Shown here one piece after another: positions 1 through 10,393 of a stretch of 64,000 nt of DNA. Origin of the DNA: DASSSQ01 sp963839285 (GTDB lineage: Bacteria; Actinomycetota; Thermoleophilia; Gaiellales; Gaiellaceae); NCBI GenBank assembly GCA_963839285.1, contig CAWIUN010000022.1:62001-126000 (forward strand), given 5' to 3'. The stretch's first letter is position 1; every line of letters begins with the position of its first letter. The translations under genes were made by a program, and so were the position numbers. The notes below the pieces were generated by a model, which worked only from the letters and a program-made list of their open reading frames with translations, had not been told where the DNA came from and searched no databases.

Positions 1-741
1 CTGCGGCGCGGCGAAGAGCTCCTCGGCCGACGCCTCCTCGGCCTTGCGGCCGGCGTACATGACGAGCACCCGATCGGCGATGTCGGCGACGACGCCGAGG
101 TTGTGCGTGATCAGGACGATCGCGGTGCCGAGCCGCTCGCGCAGCTCCCGGAGCAGGTCGAGGATCCCGGCCTGGATCGTCACGTCGAGCGCAGTCGTCG
201 GCTCGTCCGCGATCAGGATCTTCGGATCGCACGCGAGCGCCATCGCGATCATCACCCGCTGGCGCATGCCGCCGGAGAGCTGGTGCGGGTACTCGTCGAC
301 GCGGCGGCCCGGCGCCGGGATGTGGACGAGGTCGAGCAGCTCGATCGCACGGTCGCGCGCCTCCCGGCGGGAGACGTCGAGGTGGCGGCGCAGCACCTCC
401 GAGATCTGCTTCCCCACCGTGAAGACCGGGTTGAGCGAGGTCATCGGCTCCTGGAACACGAACGAGATCTCGCGGCCGCGGATCCTGCGCAGCTGCGACG
501 GCGGCGCGGTGAGGAGATCGCGGCCCTGGAAGAGCGCCTGGCCGGTGACGACGGCGGTCGGCGGCAGCAGCCGCAGCAGCGCCATCGAGGAGACGCTCTT
601 GCCGCAGCCCGACTCGCCGACGATGCCGAGCACCTCGCCCGGCTCGAGCGACCAGGAGAGCCGGTCGACGGCGTGGATCGTCCCCTCGTCCGTCCGGAAG
701 CTCACCGAGAGGTCGCGCAGCTCGAGCAGGGGCCCGTTCAT
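1..741 (-). CDS. Oligopeptide/dipeptide ABC transporter ATP-binding protein (DppD/OppD family), 3' end cut by window edge
   Basis: ATPase that powers import of peptides or related solutes through the two permeases encoded just upstream. Reading from 741 the protein shows Walker A GESGCGKS, a Q-loop FVFQEPMTSLNP, the ABC signature LSGGMRQR, Walker B ILIADEPTTALD and the H-loop LITHN, in the order and spacing of the DppD/OppD family. About 247 residues are visible; the C-terminal oligopeptide-transport domain lies beyond base 1. The ATG at 741 overlaps the stop of the upstream permease by four bases (ATGA), so the genes are translationally coupled. The substrate cannot be told from sequence; dipeptides, oligopeptides, nickel and glycosides are all possible for the family. 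Confidence 0.93.
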   Translation of the reverse strand, partial: MNGPLLELRDLSVSFRTDEGTIHAVDRLSWSLEPGEVLGIVGESGCGKSVSSMALLRLLPPTAVVTGQALFQGRDLLTAPPSQLRRIRGREISFVFQEPMTSLNPVFTVGKQISEVLRRHLDVSRREARDRAIELLDLVHIPAPGRRVDEYPHQLSGGMRQRVMIAMALACDPKILIADEPTTALDVTIQAGILDLLRELRERLGTAIVLITHNLGVVADIADRVLVMYAGRKAEEASAEELFAAPQ

Positions 742-1635
742 CGCTGCGTCCTCGGGTCGAGCGCGTCGCGGAGGCCGTCGCCGAGCAGGTTGAAGGAGAG
801 CGAGCAGAGGAAGATCGCGAGGCCCGGGAAGACGGCGAGCCGCGGCGCCTGGCTCAGGTACGACTGGGCGTCGGCCAGCATCACGCCCCAGGACGGCGTC
901 GGCGGCTGCACCCCCAGGCCGAGGAACGAGAGCGTCGCCTCGCCGATGATCGCGGCCGGGATCGTCACCGTCGCCTGCACGAGCAGCGTGCTCATCATGT
1001 TCGGGACGATGTGGCGGCCGACGACGACGGCGTCCGAGGCGCCGTTGGCGATCGCCGCGCGCACGTAGTCCTCCTCGCGCAGGGAGAGCGCCTCGCCGCG
1101 CGCGATCCGGATCAGCGCCGGCGCCGCGCCGATGCCGAGCGCCAGCGTGGCGTTGAGGAGCGACGGGCCCAGGATCGCGGCGAGCCCGACCGCGAGGATC
1201 AGGAACGGGAACGCGAGCAGCACGTCCGTCAGGCGCGAGATCACGTGGTCGACCCAGCCGCGGTAGTAGCCGGCGACGAGGCCGATCGGGACGGCGATCG
1301 CGATCGCGAGCAGGGTCGCGAGCACGCCCGCCTGGATCGAGGCGCGCGCGCCCCAGATGATCCGGGAGAGCGTGTCGCGGCCGAGCGAGTCCGTCCCGAG
1401 CAGATGGCTCGCGCGACGGCTTCGCGAGCACTGCGGTGAAGTCGGTCGCGTCCTCCGCGTACGGCGCGATCCACGGCGCGAGGACGGCCGTCAGGACGAA
1501 GGCGACGGCGACGAGCAGGCCGGCGACGGCGAGCGGCCGCCGCAGGAAGCGGCGCACGAGCAGCCGCCGCCGGCGCGCCCGCGGCGACAGCGTCGGGAGC
1601 CTGCTCGAGCGCGAGCTCCGCTCGACGAAGCTCAT
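738..1635 (-). CDS. Peptide-type ABC transporter permease (DppC/OppC family), frameshifted near 1408
   Basis: Inner-membrane permease of the same importer. The N-terminal part (ATG at 1635) has a short basic cytoplasmic segment, the first transmembrane helix and APWIAPYAED typical of DppC. After about 75 codons the frame breaks near 1408, where one extra C (GAG-C-CAT) separates it from the continuation HLLGTDSLGRDTLSR, which is the standard DppC motif. The C-terminal part carries the EAA loop (EEDYVRAAIANGAS) and ends in LDPRTQR. Removing one base gives about 298 residues, the normal family size. The single-base break in a fully conserved protein, like many others in this window, suggests a consensus error and not a pseudogene. 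Confidence 0.88.
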
Positions 1636-2586
1636 TCGGCCGCCCCGGCTGACGCGGATGCGCGGATTGAGGATCGAGTAGACGAGGTCGACGGCGAGGT
1701 TGACGACGACGTAGCCGGCGGCGGCGACGAGGACGACGCCCTGGATCAGCGTGTAGTCCCGCTGGTTGACCGCGTCGATCGTCAGCCGCCCGAAGCCGGG
1801 GATGACGAAGATCTGCTCGGTGATGACGGCCCCCGAGATCAGCGCGCCGAGCTGCAGGCCGATCACCGTCGTGACCGTGATCAGGCTGTTGCGGACGGCG
1901 TGGACGCCGACGACGCGCCTCTCCGACAGCCCCTTCGCCCGCGCCGTCCGGACGTAGTCGGCCGAGAGCGAGTCGAGCATCGCGGAGCGCATCTGCCGCA
2001 TCAGCACGGCCGACAGCGCCGAGCCGAGCACGAGCGCGGGCAGGAACATGTGCCGCAGGTTCTCGACGGGATCGTCCCGCAGAGCCACGTACCCGCCCGA
2101 CGGGAGCCAGCCGAGCTTGACGGCGAAGAGGATGATCAGGAGCAGGCCCAGCCAGAAATGCGGCACCGACAGCCCGACGAGCGCGGCGGACGTCGCCGCG
2201 TAGTCGGAGGCCTTGCCGCGCCGCACCGCGGCGACCACCCCCGCTCCGACGCCGAGCAGCGACCCGAACAGCACCGAGAGGCCGGCGAGCTCCAGCGTGA
2301 TCGGCAGCCGGGTCACGATCGTGTGCGCGACCGGGAGCTGCCGCTGGTCGAGCCCGAGGTCGCCCTGGAGCGCAAGCCAGGCCCAGCGCCCGTACTGCAC
2401 CGGCAGCGGCTGGTCGAGCCCGTACTTGTGGCGGATCTCCTTGAGGACGGCGGGATCGCGGTTCTCCGCCGCGAGCGCCAGCGCCGGGTCGCCGGGGAGG
2501 GCGCGGACCCCGGCGAACACCAGCACGCTGGCGAGGAAGATCACGATCAGGGCGGCTCCCGCCTTTCTCAGCAGGAAGCCGCCCAC
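1632..2586 (-). CDS. Peptide-type ABC transporter permease (DppB/OppB family)
   Basis: First permease of the importer. A GTG start at 2586 gives a protein with an N-terminal membrane helix (FLLRKAGAALIVIFLAS), the LPGDPA segment, and the EAA loop region SADYVRTARAKGLSERRVV, ending in the usual NPRIR motif, about 316 residues. No stop codon is met: the frame runs straight into the ATG of the downstream permease at 1635. The bases at that junction contain ATGA, and losing one G from the GGGG run just before it would put TGA in frame, exactly like the coupling seen between the next two genes. I infer an inserted base near 1644; a true DppB-DppC fusion is the less likely alternative. Confidence 0.88.
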
Positions 2587-2611
2587 GATCGATCCTCCGG
2601 TCTCCTTCCGC

Positions 2612-4208
2612 CTACTTGAACGCCGCGTTGTAGGCGCGGATCATCCCGTCGCCGTACACCGCCACGCCCGTCACCTTGTTCGAGACACCGTAGTAGTTCA
2701 CGGGGTGGTACAGGTAGATCAGCGGCCGCTCGTCGTGGATGATCTGCATCGCGACCGAGTACAGCGTCGTCCGCGCCTTGTCCGTGACGGACTTGCGCGC
2801 GCCCTTGAGGACGTAGTCGAGCCGGTTGTTGGAGAAGCCGGACTCGTTCAGCGTCCCGTCGGTGGCGACGAAGCCGTAGATGTTGCCGTCCGGGTCGACG
2901 CGCCCCGACCAGCCGATCGCGAACGTGTCGTAGTTGCCGGCGTCGGCCTTGTTCAGCGAGGCGACGAACTCGGTCGGCTGCAGCTGGACGTCGAAGCCGA
3001 TCGGCTTCTCCATCGACTGGATCACCTGCCCGAGCCGCGCGGCCACCGGATCGGTGCCGAGCATCAGGTTGACCTTGACCGGGGCCTTGAAGCCGGAGGC
3101 GGCGAACGCCTTCTTCGCGCCGGCGAGGTCGGCCTTGAGGCTGCACTTGAGGCCCTTGGTGGTCTTGTACCAGGGGCTGACGGGTGAGATGCCGTAGCAG
3201 TCCGGCAGGTTGAGGCCGTTGAAGACGACCCTGTTGATCGTCGTCCGGTCGAGCGCGAGGTCGAACGCCGCACGCAGGTCCTTCGACTTCGAGAGCGGGC
3301 TGTCGGTGGGGCCGTAGCCCTTGCCGATGCCGTTCCGGTTGCCGGTGTTCAGCGTCAGGCCCTGGTAGCCGATCGTCGGGGTCTTGATCACGCCGACGCT
3401 CTTGTCCTTCTGCAGCGTCGGCACGTCGGTCGACTGGATCCGGTCGAGCACCTGGATGTCGCCGGCCCGCAGCGCCTGGGTGCGCGCGCTCGGGTCGGTG
3501 ATGATCCGGAAGACGATCTGGTTCAGGTGCACGTTCTTCTTGCCGTAGTAGAACGACGACTTCGTCAGCGTGATGTGGTCGCCGGCGACCCGGTCCTTGA
3601 ACTGGAACGGGCCCGACGCAGACCGGGTGCTGCGCGAAGTTGTCGCCCTCCGAGGCGAGCGCCTTCGGCGACATGATCATCCCGGCGCGATCGGCGAACT
3701 GCGCCGTCAGCGGCGAGTACGGCGTCGACAGGTGCAGGATGACGTTGCTGCCCTTGGCGTCGATCGACTGGATCGGCGAGATCTCGCTCTTGCGGACCGA
3801 GCCCTTCAGGTTCAGGTGCCGCTCGAGCGAGACCTTGACGGCGGCTGCGTTCAGGTTCGAGCCGTCGTTGAACTTGATCCCGCTGCGGATCTTGATCGTG
3901 TAGGTGAGCTTGTCCTTCGAGACCTGCGGCAGCGCGGCCGCGAGCTGCGGCACGATCTGCAGCTTCGAGTTCAGGTCGTAGAGCTTCTCGCACATGTGCA
4001 AGAAGACGATGCGGCCGACGAACGTCCGCGCGAGCGTCGGGTCGAGGGCGTCCGGGTCCTCCGCGAGGCCGACGACCAGCGTGCCGCCGTTCTTGATCTG
4101 CGTCGACGCGCCTGCGTCGCTGCGGGCGAGCGCGGCGGCGGCGGTGAGCGCGAGGATCCCGGCGAGCGCTCCGGCGACGAGCACGGAGCGCGCGAGTGTG
4201 CCTCTCAT
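2612..4208 (-). CDS. ABC transporter substrate-binding protein, family 5 (peptide/nickel type), frameshifted near 3610
   Basis: Secreted solute-binding protein that delivers substrate to the permeases encoded immediately downstream. Residues 1-28 form a Sec signal peptide without a lipobox cysteine, followed by the family signature GGTLVVGLAEDPDALDPTLA. Around residue 200 the frame changes: one extra G near 3610 (GGGCCC-G-TTCCAG) separates HPVCVGP from FQFKDRVAGDH; the remaining 306 or so residues then read to a TAA/TAG-type stop at 2612 with regular binding-protein sequence. Total about 531 residues, normal for SBP_bac_5. It is the first gene of a four-gene minus-strand operon and faces a divergent exporter operon across a 121-base promoter region. 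Confidence 0.9.
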
Positions 4209-4296
4209 CTGTGGGTCTCCCTGGTCGGACGACGGTGGCGGCGACGGCGGCGAGCCGGCGCCTCTCGAGGGATGTACACGGCAGCCGCGACTCTAG

Positions 4297-4329
4297 TTTG
4301 TATCCACTTTCTAGTCAAACGGATCCAAA
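4297..4329. promoter_or_regulatory. Inverted repeat in the divergent promoter region, candidate GntR operator
   Basis: TTTGTATCC at 4297 and GGATCCAAA at 4321 form a 9-base inverted repeat with one mismatch and a 15-base spacer. It lies between the binding-protein gene (minus) and the TauE-like gene (plus), the latter co-transcribed with a GntR/FCD regulator. Regulators of that family commonly bind such AT-rich dyads (TTGTA-type half sites), so it is a natural autoregulatory operator for both operons. Binding is inference. Confidence 0.45.
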
Positions 4330-4773
4330 ATGGGTTATGGTCGGTTCGGGATGAGCGAGTCTGTGCCCTCGGAATCGCCGCTCGCCGGGCTGCGCGTCCG
4401 CGTCCTGTCGCTCCTGCGGCTGGACGGGCGCCTGGCCGTGATCGGGATCGGCGGCGGCATCCTCTCCGGCCTGCTCGGGGTCGGCGGCGGCGTCGTGATG
4501 GTGCCCCTCCTCGTCCTCTGGGCCCGGTACTCGCAGCGCGAGGCACACGCGGCTTCGCTGGGCGCGATCATCCCGATCTCGATCGCCGGCGTGCTCACCT
4601 ACGGCGCAGCCGGCAAGGTGCGCTGGGTCGACGCGGCCGCGCTCGCCGTCGGCGCGATCGCCGGCGCCCGGGTCGGGGCGGGGCTGCTGGCGCGGATCGA
4701 CGAGCGGCTGCTGAAGCTCGTCTTCGGCGTGTTCCTCGTCGCCGTGGCGACCGTGATGGCGGTGCGCGGGTGA
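4330..4773 (+). CDS. TauE/SafE-type sulfite/anion exporter, N-terminal half protein
   Basis: Integral membrane protein with the TauE/SafE signature GGGILSGLLGVGGGVVMVP followed by hydrophobic helices, about 147 residues or 140 if the ATG at 4351 is used. The later ATG is attractive because the first would start directly against a putative operator. Canonical TauE/SafE proteins are about 250 residues with two homologous halves; this is only one half, and the next gene (GTGA overlap at 4770) supplies the other, so the two probably assemble as a heterodimer. The family moves sulfite, sulfoacetate or similar organic anions outward. The linked peptide-type importer and GntR regulator hint at a small-molecule uptake and disposal locus, substrate unknown. 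Confidence 0.8.
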   Translation: MGYGRFGMSESVPSESPLAGLRVRVLSLLRLDGRLAVIGIGGGILSGLLGVGGGVVMVPLLVLWARYSQREAHAASLGAIIPISIAGVLTYGAAGKVRWVDAAALAVGAIAGARVGAGLLARIDERLLKLVFGVFLVAVATVMAVRG

Positions 4774-5153
4774 GCGGCGCCGTGCTGCTCGTCGCGCTCG
4801 TCGCCTTCGGCTGCGTCACCGGGGTCGCCGCCGGGCTGCTCGGTGTCGGCGGCGGCATCCTGATGGTGCCCTTCCTCACGCTCGCCGTCGGGCTGCCGCA
4901 GCACCAGGCCGAGGCGACGTCGCTCCTGGTCGTGCTCCCGACCGCCGTGGCCGCGAGCCTCACCCTGCGCCGGCGGGGGATCGGCGACCTCGGCACGGCC
5001 CTGCGCTTCGGGGTCGTCGGCTCGGCGGGCGGAGCGGCCGGCGCGCTGCTCGCGCTGGCCTTGCCCGGCGCTACGCTGCGCCTGGTGTTCTCGGGTTTCC
5101 TCGCCCTCGTCGGCGCCCGGCTCGTCCGGGACGCGATCCGCGCTCCTCGGTGA
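4770..5153 (+). CDS. TauE/SafE-type exporter, C-terminal half protein
   Basis: Starts at GTG 4770, overlapping the stop of the preceding half gene by four bases. The 127-residue product repeats the family core (GVAAGLLGVGGGILMVPFL) and has four likely membrane helices ending in a basic tail. It is homologous to the preceding gene, as expected for the two repeats of a TauE/SafE transporter encoded separately. Base composition and reading frames at the junction look clean, and both halves have proper start signals, so this appears to be a genuine split and not a sequencing break. Its own stop overlaps the GTG of the GntR gene, so all three are translated as one coupled unit. Confidence 0.8.
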   Translation: MSGAVLLVALVAFGCVTGVAAGLLGVGGGILMVPFLTLAVGLPQHQAEATSLLVVLPTAVAASLTLRRRGIGDLGTALRFGVVGSAGGAAGALLALALPGATLRLVFSGFLALVGARLVRDAIRAPR

Positions 5154-5860
5154 CCGTCCAGCTCGACCGGCACGCGCTCGTCGACCACATCGCGGCGACG
5201 CTGCAGAGCCGGGTCCTGCGCGGCGAGATCCCCGGCGGGACGCGTCTGCGCCAGGAGTCGCTCGCGTCGGAGTTCGGGGTCAGCCGCACGCCGGTGCGCG
5301 AGGCGCTGCGGAAGCTGCAGGCCGACGGGATCGTGGAGCTCGCCCCGCATCGTGGCGCGGTCGTGCGCGGGCCGACCGCGCAGGAGGTCCGCGAGGCCTA
5401 CGAGGTTCGGGCCGAGCTCGAGGGGTTCGCCGCGGAGCTGGCGACCCGGCGGATCCGGGAGGCGCAGCTGCAGGAGCTGCGGGAGTCGGTCGCGCTCTTT
5501 CGGACGTCGATGGGAAACCTGATCGAGCGGCGGCGGGCAGGCGGGCCCGGCAGCACGGGCGCGGACATCGCCGTCTGGACGCGGGCGAACGACGCCTTCC
5601 ACCGCGGCGTCCAGGCCGCGGCCGGCAACGCGCGTCTGCGGGAGATGCTCGGCTTCCTGCACAAGAGCTTCCCCCGCGACCTCACCGGGATCGTCCTCGG
5701 CGAGAGCTCCGCGCTGATCCAGGAGAACGTCGAGCAGCACGGCGCGGTGCTGGACGCGATCGAGCGCCGCGATCCCGCCGCCGCCCGGCGGCTGATGGTC
5801 GAGCACGTCCGCCGGGCGGGCGAGCTCGTGACGCTGCGGTTCGAAGAGCGCGCCCGGTAG
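5150..5860 (+). CDS. GntR-family transcriptional regulator with FCD ligand domain
   Basis: Cytoplasmic DNA-binding regulator of 236 residues. Residues 1-70 form the winged helix of the GntR family, with the recognition segment SEFGVSRTPVREALRKL; residues 80-225 are an all-helical FCD (FadR C-terminal) domain, with the acidic/His residues that usually bind a metal and a small carboxylate (AFHRGVQAAAGN, QHGAVLDAIERRD). The GTG start at 5150 overlaps the TGA of the exporter half gene. Such regulators typically repress their own operon until an acidic metabolite binds; the inverted repeat at 4297-4329 is a plausible target. The ligand cannot be predicted. Confidence 0.9.
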   Translation: MTVQLDRHALVDHIAATLQSRVLRGEIPGGTRLRQESLASEFGVSRTPVREALRKLQADGIVELAPHRGAVVRGPTAQEVREAYEVRAELEGFAAELATRRIREAQLQELRESVALFRTSMGNLIERRRAGGPGSTGADIAVWTRANDAFHRGVQAAAGNARLREMLGFLHKSFPRDLTGIVLGESSALIQENVEQHGAVLDAIERRDPAAARRLMVEHVRRAGELVTLRFEERAR

Positions 5861-6023
5861 AGGCTTGATGCGCATTGGACGTTCCTAGCGGGGCCGCTCC
5901 GGGCCAAGCCAGGGCGTGCCGGCGTCCGTGGCGCATGCTGGTTGCACGTGCGAGGACGCCGGTGCGGCCTGGCGCCGTGCACGGTGCGGATCGTCCGCGG
6001 CCGCGGACGATGCGCACAAGCCT

Positions 6024-7298
<1,275 letters not shown>

Positions 7299-7333
7299 GC
7301 TCTACTCCTTTTACCCCGAAATCGACGGGAGGG

Positions 7334-7933
7334 CTAGCTCTTCGTCGGCTCGCGGTGCGTGATCACCGTGTCGATGATCCCGTAGTCGGTCGCTTCCTGC
7401 GGGCTCATGAAGAAGTCGCGCTCCATGTCTCTCGAGATCTTCTCGATGTCCTGTCCGGTGTGCTGCGCGTAGATCTCCTCCAGGCGCCGCTTGAGGCCGA
7501 TCACCTCGCGTGCCTGGATCTCGATGTCCGTGCCCTGCCCCTGGAACCCACCGCTGACCTGGTGGATCAGGATCCTGGAGTTCGGCAGCGCCATCCGCTT
7601 CCCTTTCGCGCCGCCCGAGAGCAGCAGCGAGCCCATGCTCATCGCGATGCCGACGCAGATCGTCTGCACGTCGGGCTTGATGAACTGCATCGTGTCGTAG
7701 ATCGCGAGACCGGCGTAGACGGAGCCGCCCGGCGAGTTGATGTAGAGGTAGATGTCCTTGTCCGGGTCCTCCGACTCGAGGTGGAGGAGCTGGGCGATGA
7801 TCAGGTTCGCGATCTGGTCGTCCACGGGCGTGCCGAGGAAGACGATCCGCTCGGCGAGCAGGCGAGAGTAGATGTCGAAGGCGCGCTCGCCGCGCGACGT
7901 CTGCTCGACCACCATCGGGATCAACGGGCTCAT
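7334..7933 (-). CDS. clpP: ATP-dependent Clp protease proteolytic subunit ClpP
   Basis: Serine protease subunit that forms the double heptamer degrading substrates delivered by ClpX, 199 residues. Catalytic serine S99 lies in GIAMSMG and catalytic histidine H124 in RILIHQ, with the C-terminal aspartate in the usual helix; the hydrophobic docking region is preserved. It starts 13 bases after the trigger-factor stop, so the chaperone and protease are co-transcribed. Many actinobacteria carry two clpP genes; only one is here. Confidence 0.98.
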   Translation of the reverse strand: MSPLIPMVVEQTSRGERAFDIYSRLLAERIVFLGTPVDDQIANLIIAQLLHLESEDPDKDIYLYINSPGGSVYAGLAIYDTMQFIKPDVQTICVGIAMSMGSLLLSGGAKGKRMALPNSRILIHQVSGGFQGQGTDIEIQAREVIGLKRRLEEIYAQHTGQDIEKISRDMERDFFMSPQEATDYGIIDTVITHREPTKS

Positions 7934-7946
7934 TCGGTGTGGCTCC

Positions 7947-9278
7947 TTAGCTGCCGGGTGTCCATAGCTTCGTCTCCGGCGCCGGGGCTTCCTGCTCCGG
8001 CGTCCAGATGCTGCCGCGCGCGGCGGCGAGGTCGGGCTCGATCCGGGTCACGTCCGCCGCGACGCGGTCGAGCGCCTTGCGGAGGCGCAGGTCCTCCTTC
8101 AACTGCACGAGCGTCTCCGGGTGGTGGAAGACCTGCTCGATCGTCTCCGGCTCCTCTCCCTGCTCGACGAGGAGCTCGCGCACCTCGTCGTCGGGGACGT
8201 CGAGCTCGAGCTTGTCGGCGACCGCCTCGAGCACGAGCTCGCGCCCGACCGCCCGGCTCGCCTCGGCGCGCATGCGCTGCTCGAGCTGCTCGGGCGTCTG
8301 GCCGGTCAGCTGCAGGTAGGCGCCGGCGTCGACGCCGCGGGCCTGGAGCGAGCGGGCGAGGCCGCCGATCAGCTCGCGCGTCCGCGCCTCGACGAGCGGC
8401 CCGGTGGCGTTCACCTTCGCCGCCTGGACGAGCGCGTCGGCGACGGCGCCGCGGAAGTCGACCTCCGCCTCGGCCTCGAGCTGCTCGCGGATGCGCGACT
8501 CGATGTCGGCGCGGAGCTCCGCGAGCGTGTCGAACTCGGACGCCGCCTGCGCGAGCTCGTCGTCGAGCGGCGGCAGAACCTTCTCCTTGATCTCCTTGAC
8601 GGTCGCGGTCAGCGTGCGCGTGCCGCCGTCGGCGAGCTCGTAGGAGACCTGCTTCTCCTCGCCGACCGAGAGGCCCGAGAGCGCCTCCTCGATCTCGTCG
8701 ATCAGCCGCCCGGAGCCGAGCTCGACGACGTAGTCGCGCTCGGCCGCCTCGTCGCCGGCCTGGACGAGGTCGACGACGAGCGTGTCGCCCGCCTGCGCGG
8801 CGCGCCCGTCGACCGGCGCCAGCTCGGCCACCGTCGCCTGGACGTGCTGCAGCGCCTGGTCGACCGCCTCCGCGGGAACCTCGGGCTCCGCGTAGGGAAC
8901 CTCGAGCCCCGTCCAGTCGGGCACCTCCGGCTTCGGCTGGACGCCCACCGTCGCCCGGAAGCGCCAGTCGGCCTCGCCCGAGTCCGGCAGCTCGTACTCG
9001 TACTGCGGCTGCTCGACGGGACGGATCCGCGACGCGGCGGCGGCGTTCCAGAACCAGCCGCCGATGTGGCTCTCGACGGCCTCGGCCATCAGCCGCTCCT
9101 TGCCGACCCGCTTGATCAGCACCGGCATCGGCACCTTGCCCGCGCGGAAGCCGGGGATCTTGACGCTGGCGGCGAGGTCGGAGGCGGCGTGCTGAACGGC
9201 GTGCTCGAGCTCGTGTGCCGACACGTCGACCGTCAGACGGACCCGGTCTCCCGGCAGCTCCTCGACCTGCGTGCTCAC
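7947..9278 (-). CDS. tig: Trigger factor, ribosome-associated chaperone/peptidyl-prolyl isomerase
   Basis: About 443 residues. The N-terminal ribosome-binding domain has the conserved IPGFRAGKVPMPVL signature near residues 40-55; the central FKBP-like PPIase domain covers roughly 150-235 and the helical chaperone cradle the rest. It docks at the peptide exit tunnel and shields nascent chains. GTG at 9278 is chosen because it gives the family-typical N-terminus (VSTQVEEL); no better start lies nearby. It heads the tig-clpP-clpX operon. The 102-base gap to the divergent reductase gene must hold both promoters, but I see no clear heat-shock element there. Confidence 0.95.
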   Translation of the reverse strand: MSTQVEELPGDRVRLTVDVSAHELEHAVQHAASDLAASVKIPGFRAGKVPMPVLIKRVGKERLMAEAVESHIGGWFWNAAAASRIRPVEQPQYEYELPDSGEADWRFRATVGVQPKPEVPDWTGLEVPYAEPEVPAEAVDQALQHVQATVAELAPVDGRAAQAGDTLVVDLVQAGDEAAERDYVVELGSGRLIDEIEEALSGLSVGEEKQVSYELADGGTRTLTATVKEIKEKVLPPLDDELAQAASEFDTLAELRADIESRIREQLEAEAEVDFRGAVADALVQAAKVNATGPLVEARTRELIGGLARSLQARGVDAGAYLQLTGQTPEQLEQRMRAEASRAVGRELVLEAVADKLELDVPDDEVRELLVEQGEEPETIEQVFHHPETLVQLKEDLRLRKALDRVAADVTRIEPDLAAARGSIWTPEQEAPAPETKLWTPGS

Positions 9279-9380
9279 TCGCCCATTCAAGCAAAGGGCA
9301 CTGCGGCGCCGACGGTGATGGTTCGCGAGTGACGCGATCGGGGCTACCAGGGTGAGCCGGCGTCCGACGAGGGAGGAGCC

Positions 9381-10350
9381 ATGAGGTACCGCACGCTCGG
9401 CAGGACCGGCCTCGAGGTCTCGGAGCTCGGCTACGGCGCCTGGGGGATCGGGCAGTCGATGTGGATCGGCGCCGACGACGAGGAGTCGCTGCGGGCCCTG
9501 CGCCGCGCGATCGAGCTCGGCGTCACCTTCGTCGACACCGCGCTCGGCTACGGCAACGGCCACAGCGAGGAGCTCGTGGGCGAGGTCGTCCGCGAGAGCG
9601 GCGAGACCGTCCACGTGGCGACGAAGGTGCCGCCGAGGAACAGGGAGTGGCCGGCGCGGAGCGGCGCCGGCGCGAGCGAGGCCTTCCCCGGCGACTGGGT
9701 CGTCTCCTGCACCGAGCGGAGCCTGCGCAACCTCGGGCTCGAGACGATCGACGTCCAGCAGTTCCACGTCTGGTCGGACGAGTGGGTCGGCGAGGGCGAC
9801 TGGCTCGACGCGGTCGAGCGCCTGAAGGCCGACGGCAAGATCCGCTTCTTCGGCGTCTCGATCAACGACCACGAGCCCGCGAACGCGCTGCGGCTCGTCG
9901 AGACGGGCGTCGTCGACACGGTCCAGGTGATCTACAACGTCTTCGACCAGAGCCCCGAGGACGAGCTCTTCGCCGCCGTGCAGGAGGCGGGCGTCGGCGT
10001 GATCGTGCGCGTCCCCTTCGACGAGGGCGCCCTGACGGGACGGATCCGGCCCGACACCGAGTTCCCCGAGGGCGACTTCCGCAACGCGTACTTCGGAGGC
10101 GACCGCAAGCGGGAGGTGTGGGAGCGTGCGAACGCGATCGCCGACGACCTCGGCGTCCCGGTCGACGAGCTCGCGGAGCCCGCGCTGCGCTTCTGCCTCT
10201 CGCACCCGGCCGTCTCGACGGTGATCGCCGGGCATGCGCTCGAGCCGGAACGTGGAGCGGAACGCCGCGGCCGTCGACCGGGGCCCGCTGCCGGACGATC
10301 AGGTCGAGACGCTGCACGGCCACCGCTGGACGCGCAGCTACTACCGCTGA
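9381..10350 (+). CDS. Aldo/keto reductase, frameshifted near 10234
   Basis: NAD(P)H-dependent oxidoreductase with a TIM-barrel fold, about 322 residues after repair. The start MRYRTLGRTGLEVSELGYG is the classic family opening, with D51-type catalytic FVDTALGYGNGHSEE (Asp and Tyr) and ATK lysine following. Close to the C-terminus, one extra C at 10234 (GCC GGG C ATG CGC) breaks the frame just where the family motif VIAGMRSSRNVERN begins; in the corrected frame the protein ends TRSYYR at 10350. A good ribosome site (GGAGGAG) precedes ATG 9381. It stands alone, divergent from tig; substrate unknown. Confidence 0.88.
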
Positions 10351-10393
10351 GTCGGCCGCGACCGGGCGGCCGCTCGTCCCGCCGGCGGACGGG

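Noticed and set aside
1408..1408. Programmed ribosomal frameshifting as the cause of the many broken genes
   Set aside because: No slippery heptamers or shared stimulatory structures; breaks fall at random places in unrelated housekeeping genes.
3570..5153. A long plus-strand frame opposite the binding-protein gene and running through the exporter genes
   Set aside because: Only its last part is the real C-terminal half of the exporter; the rest is Arg-rich shadow sequence of the minus-strand binding protein.
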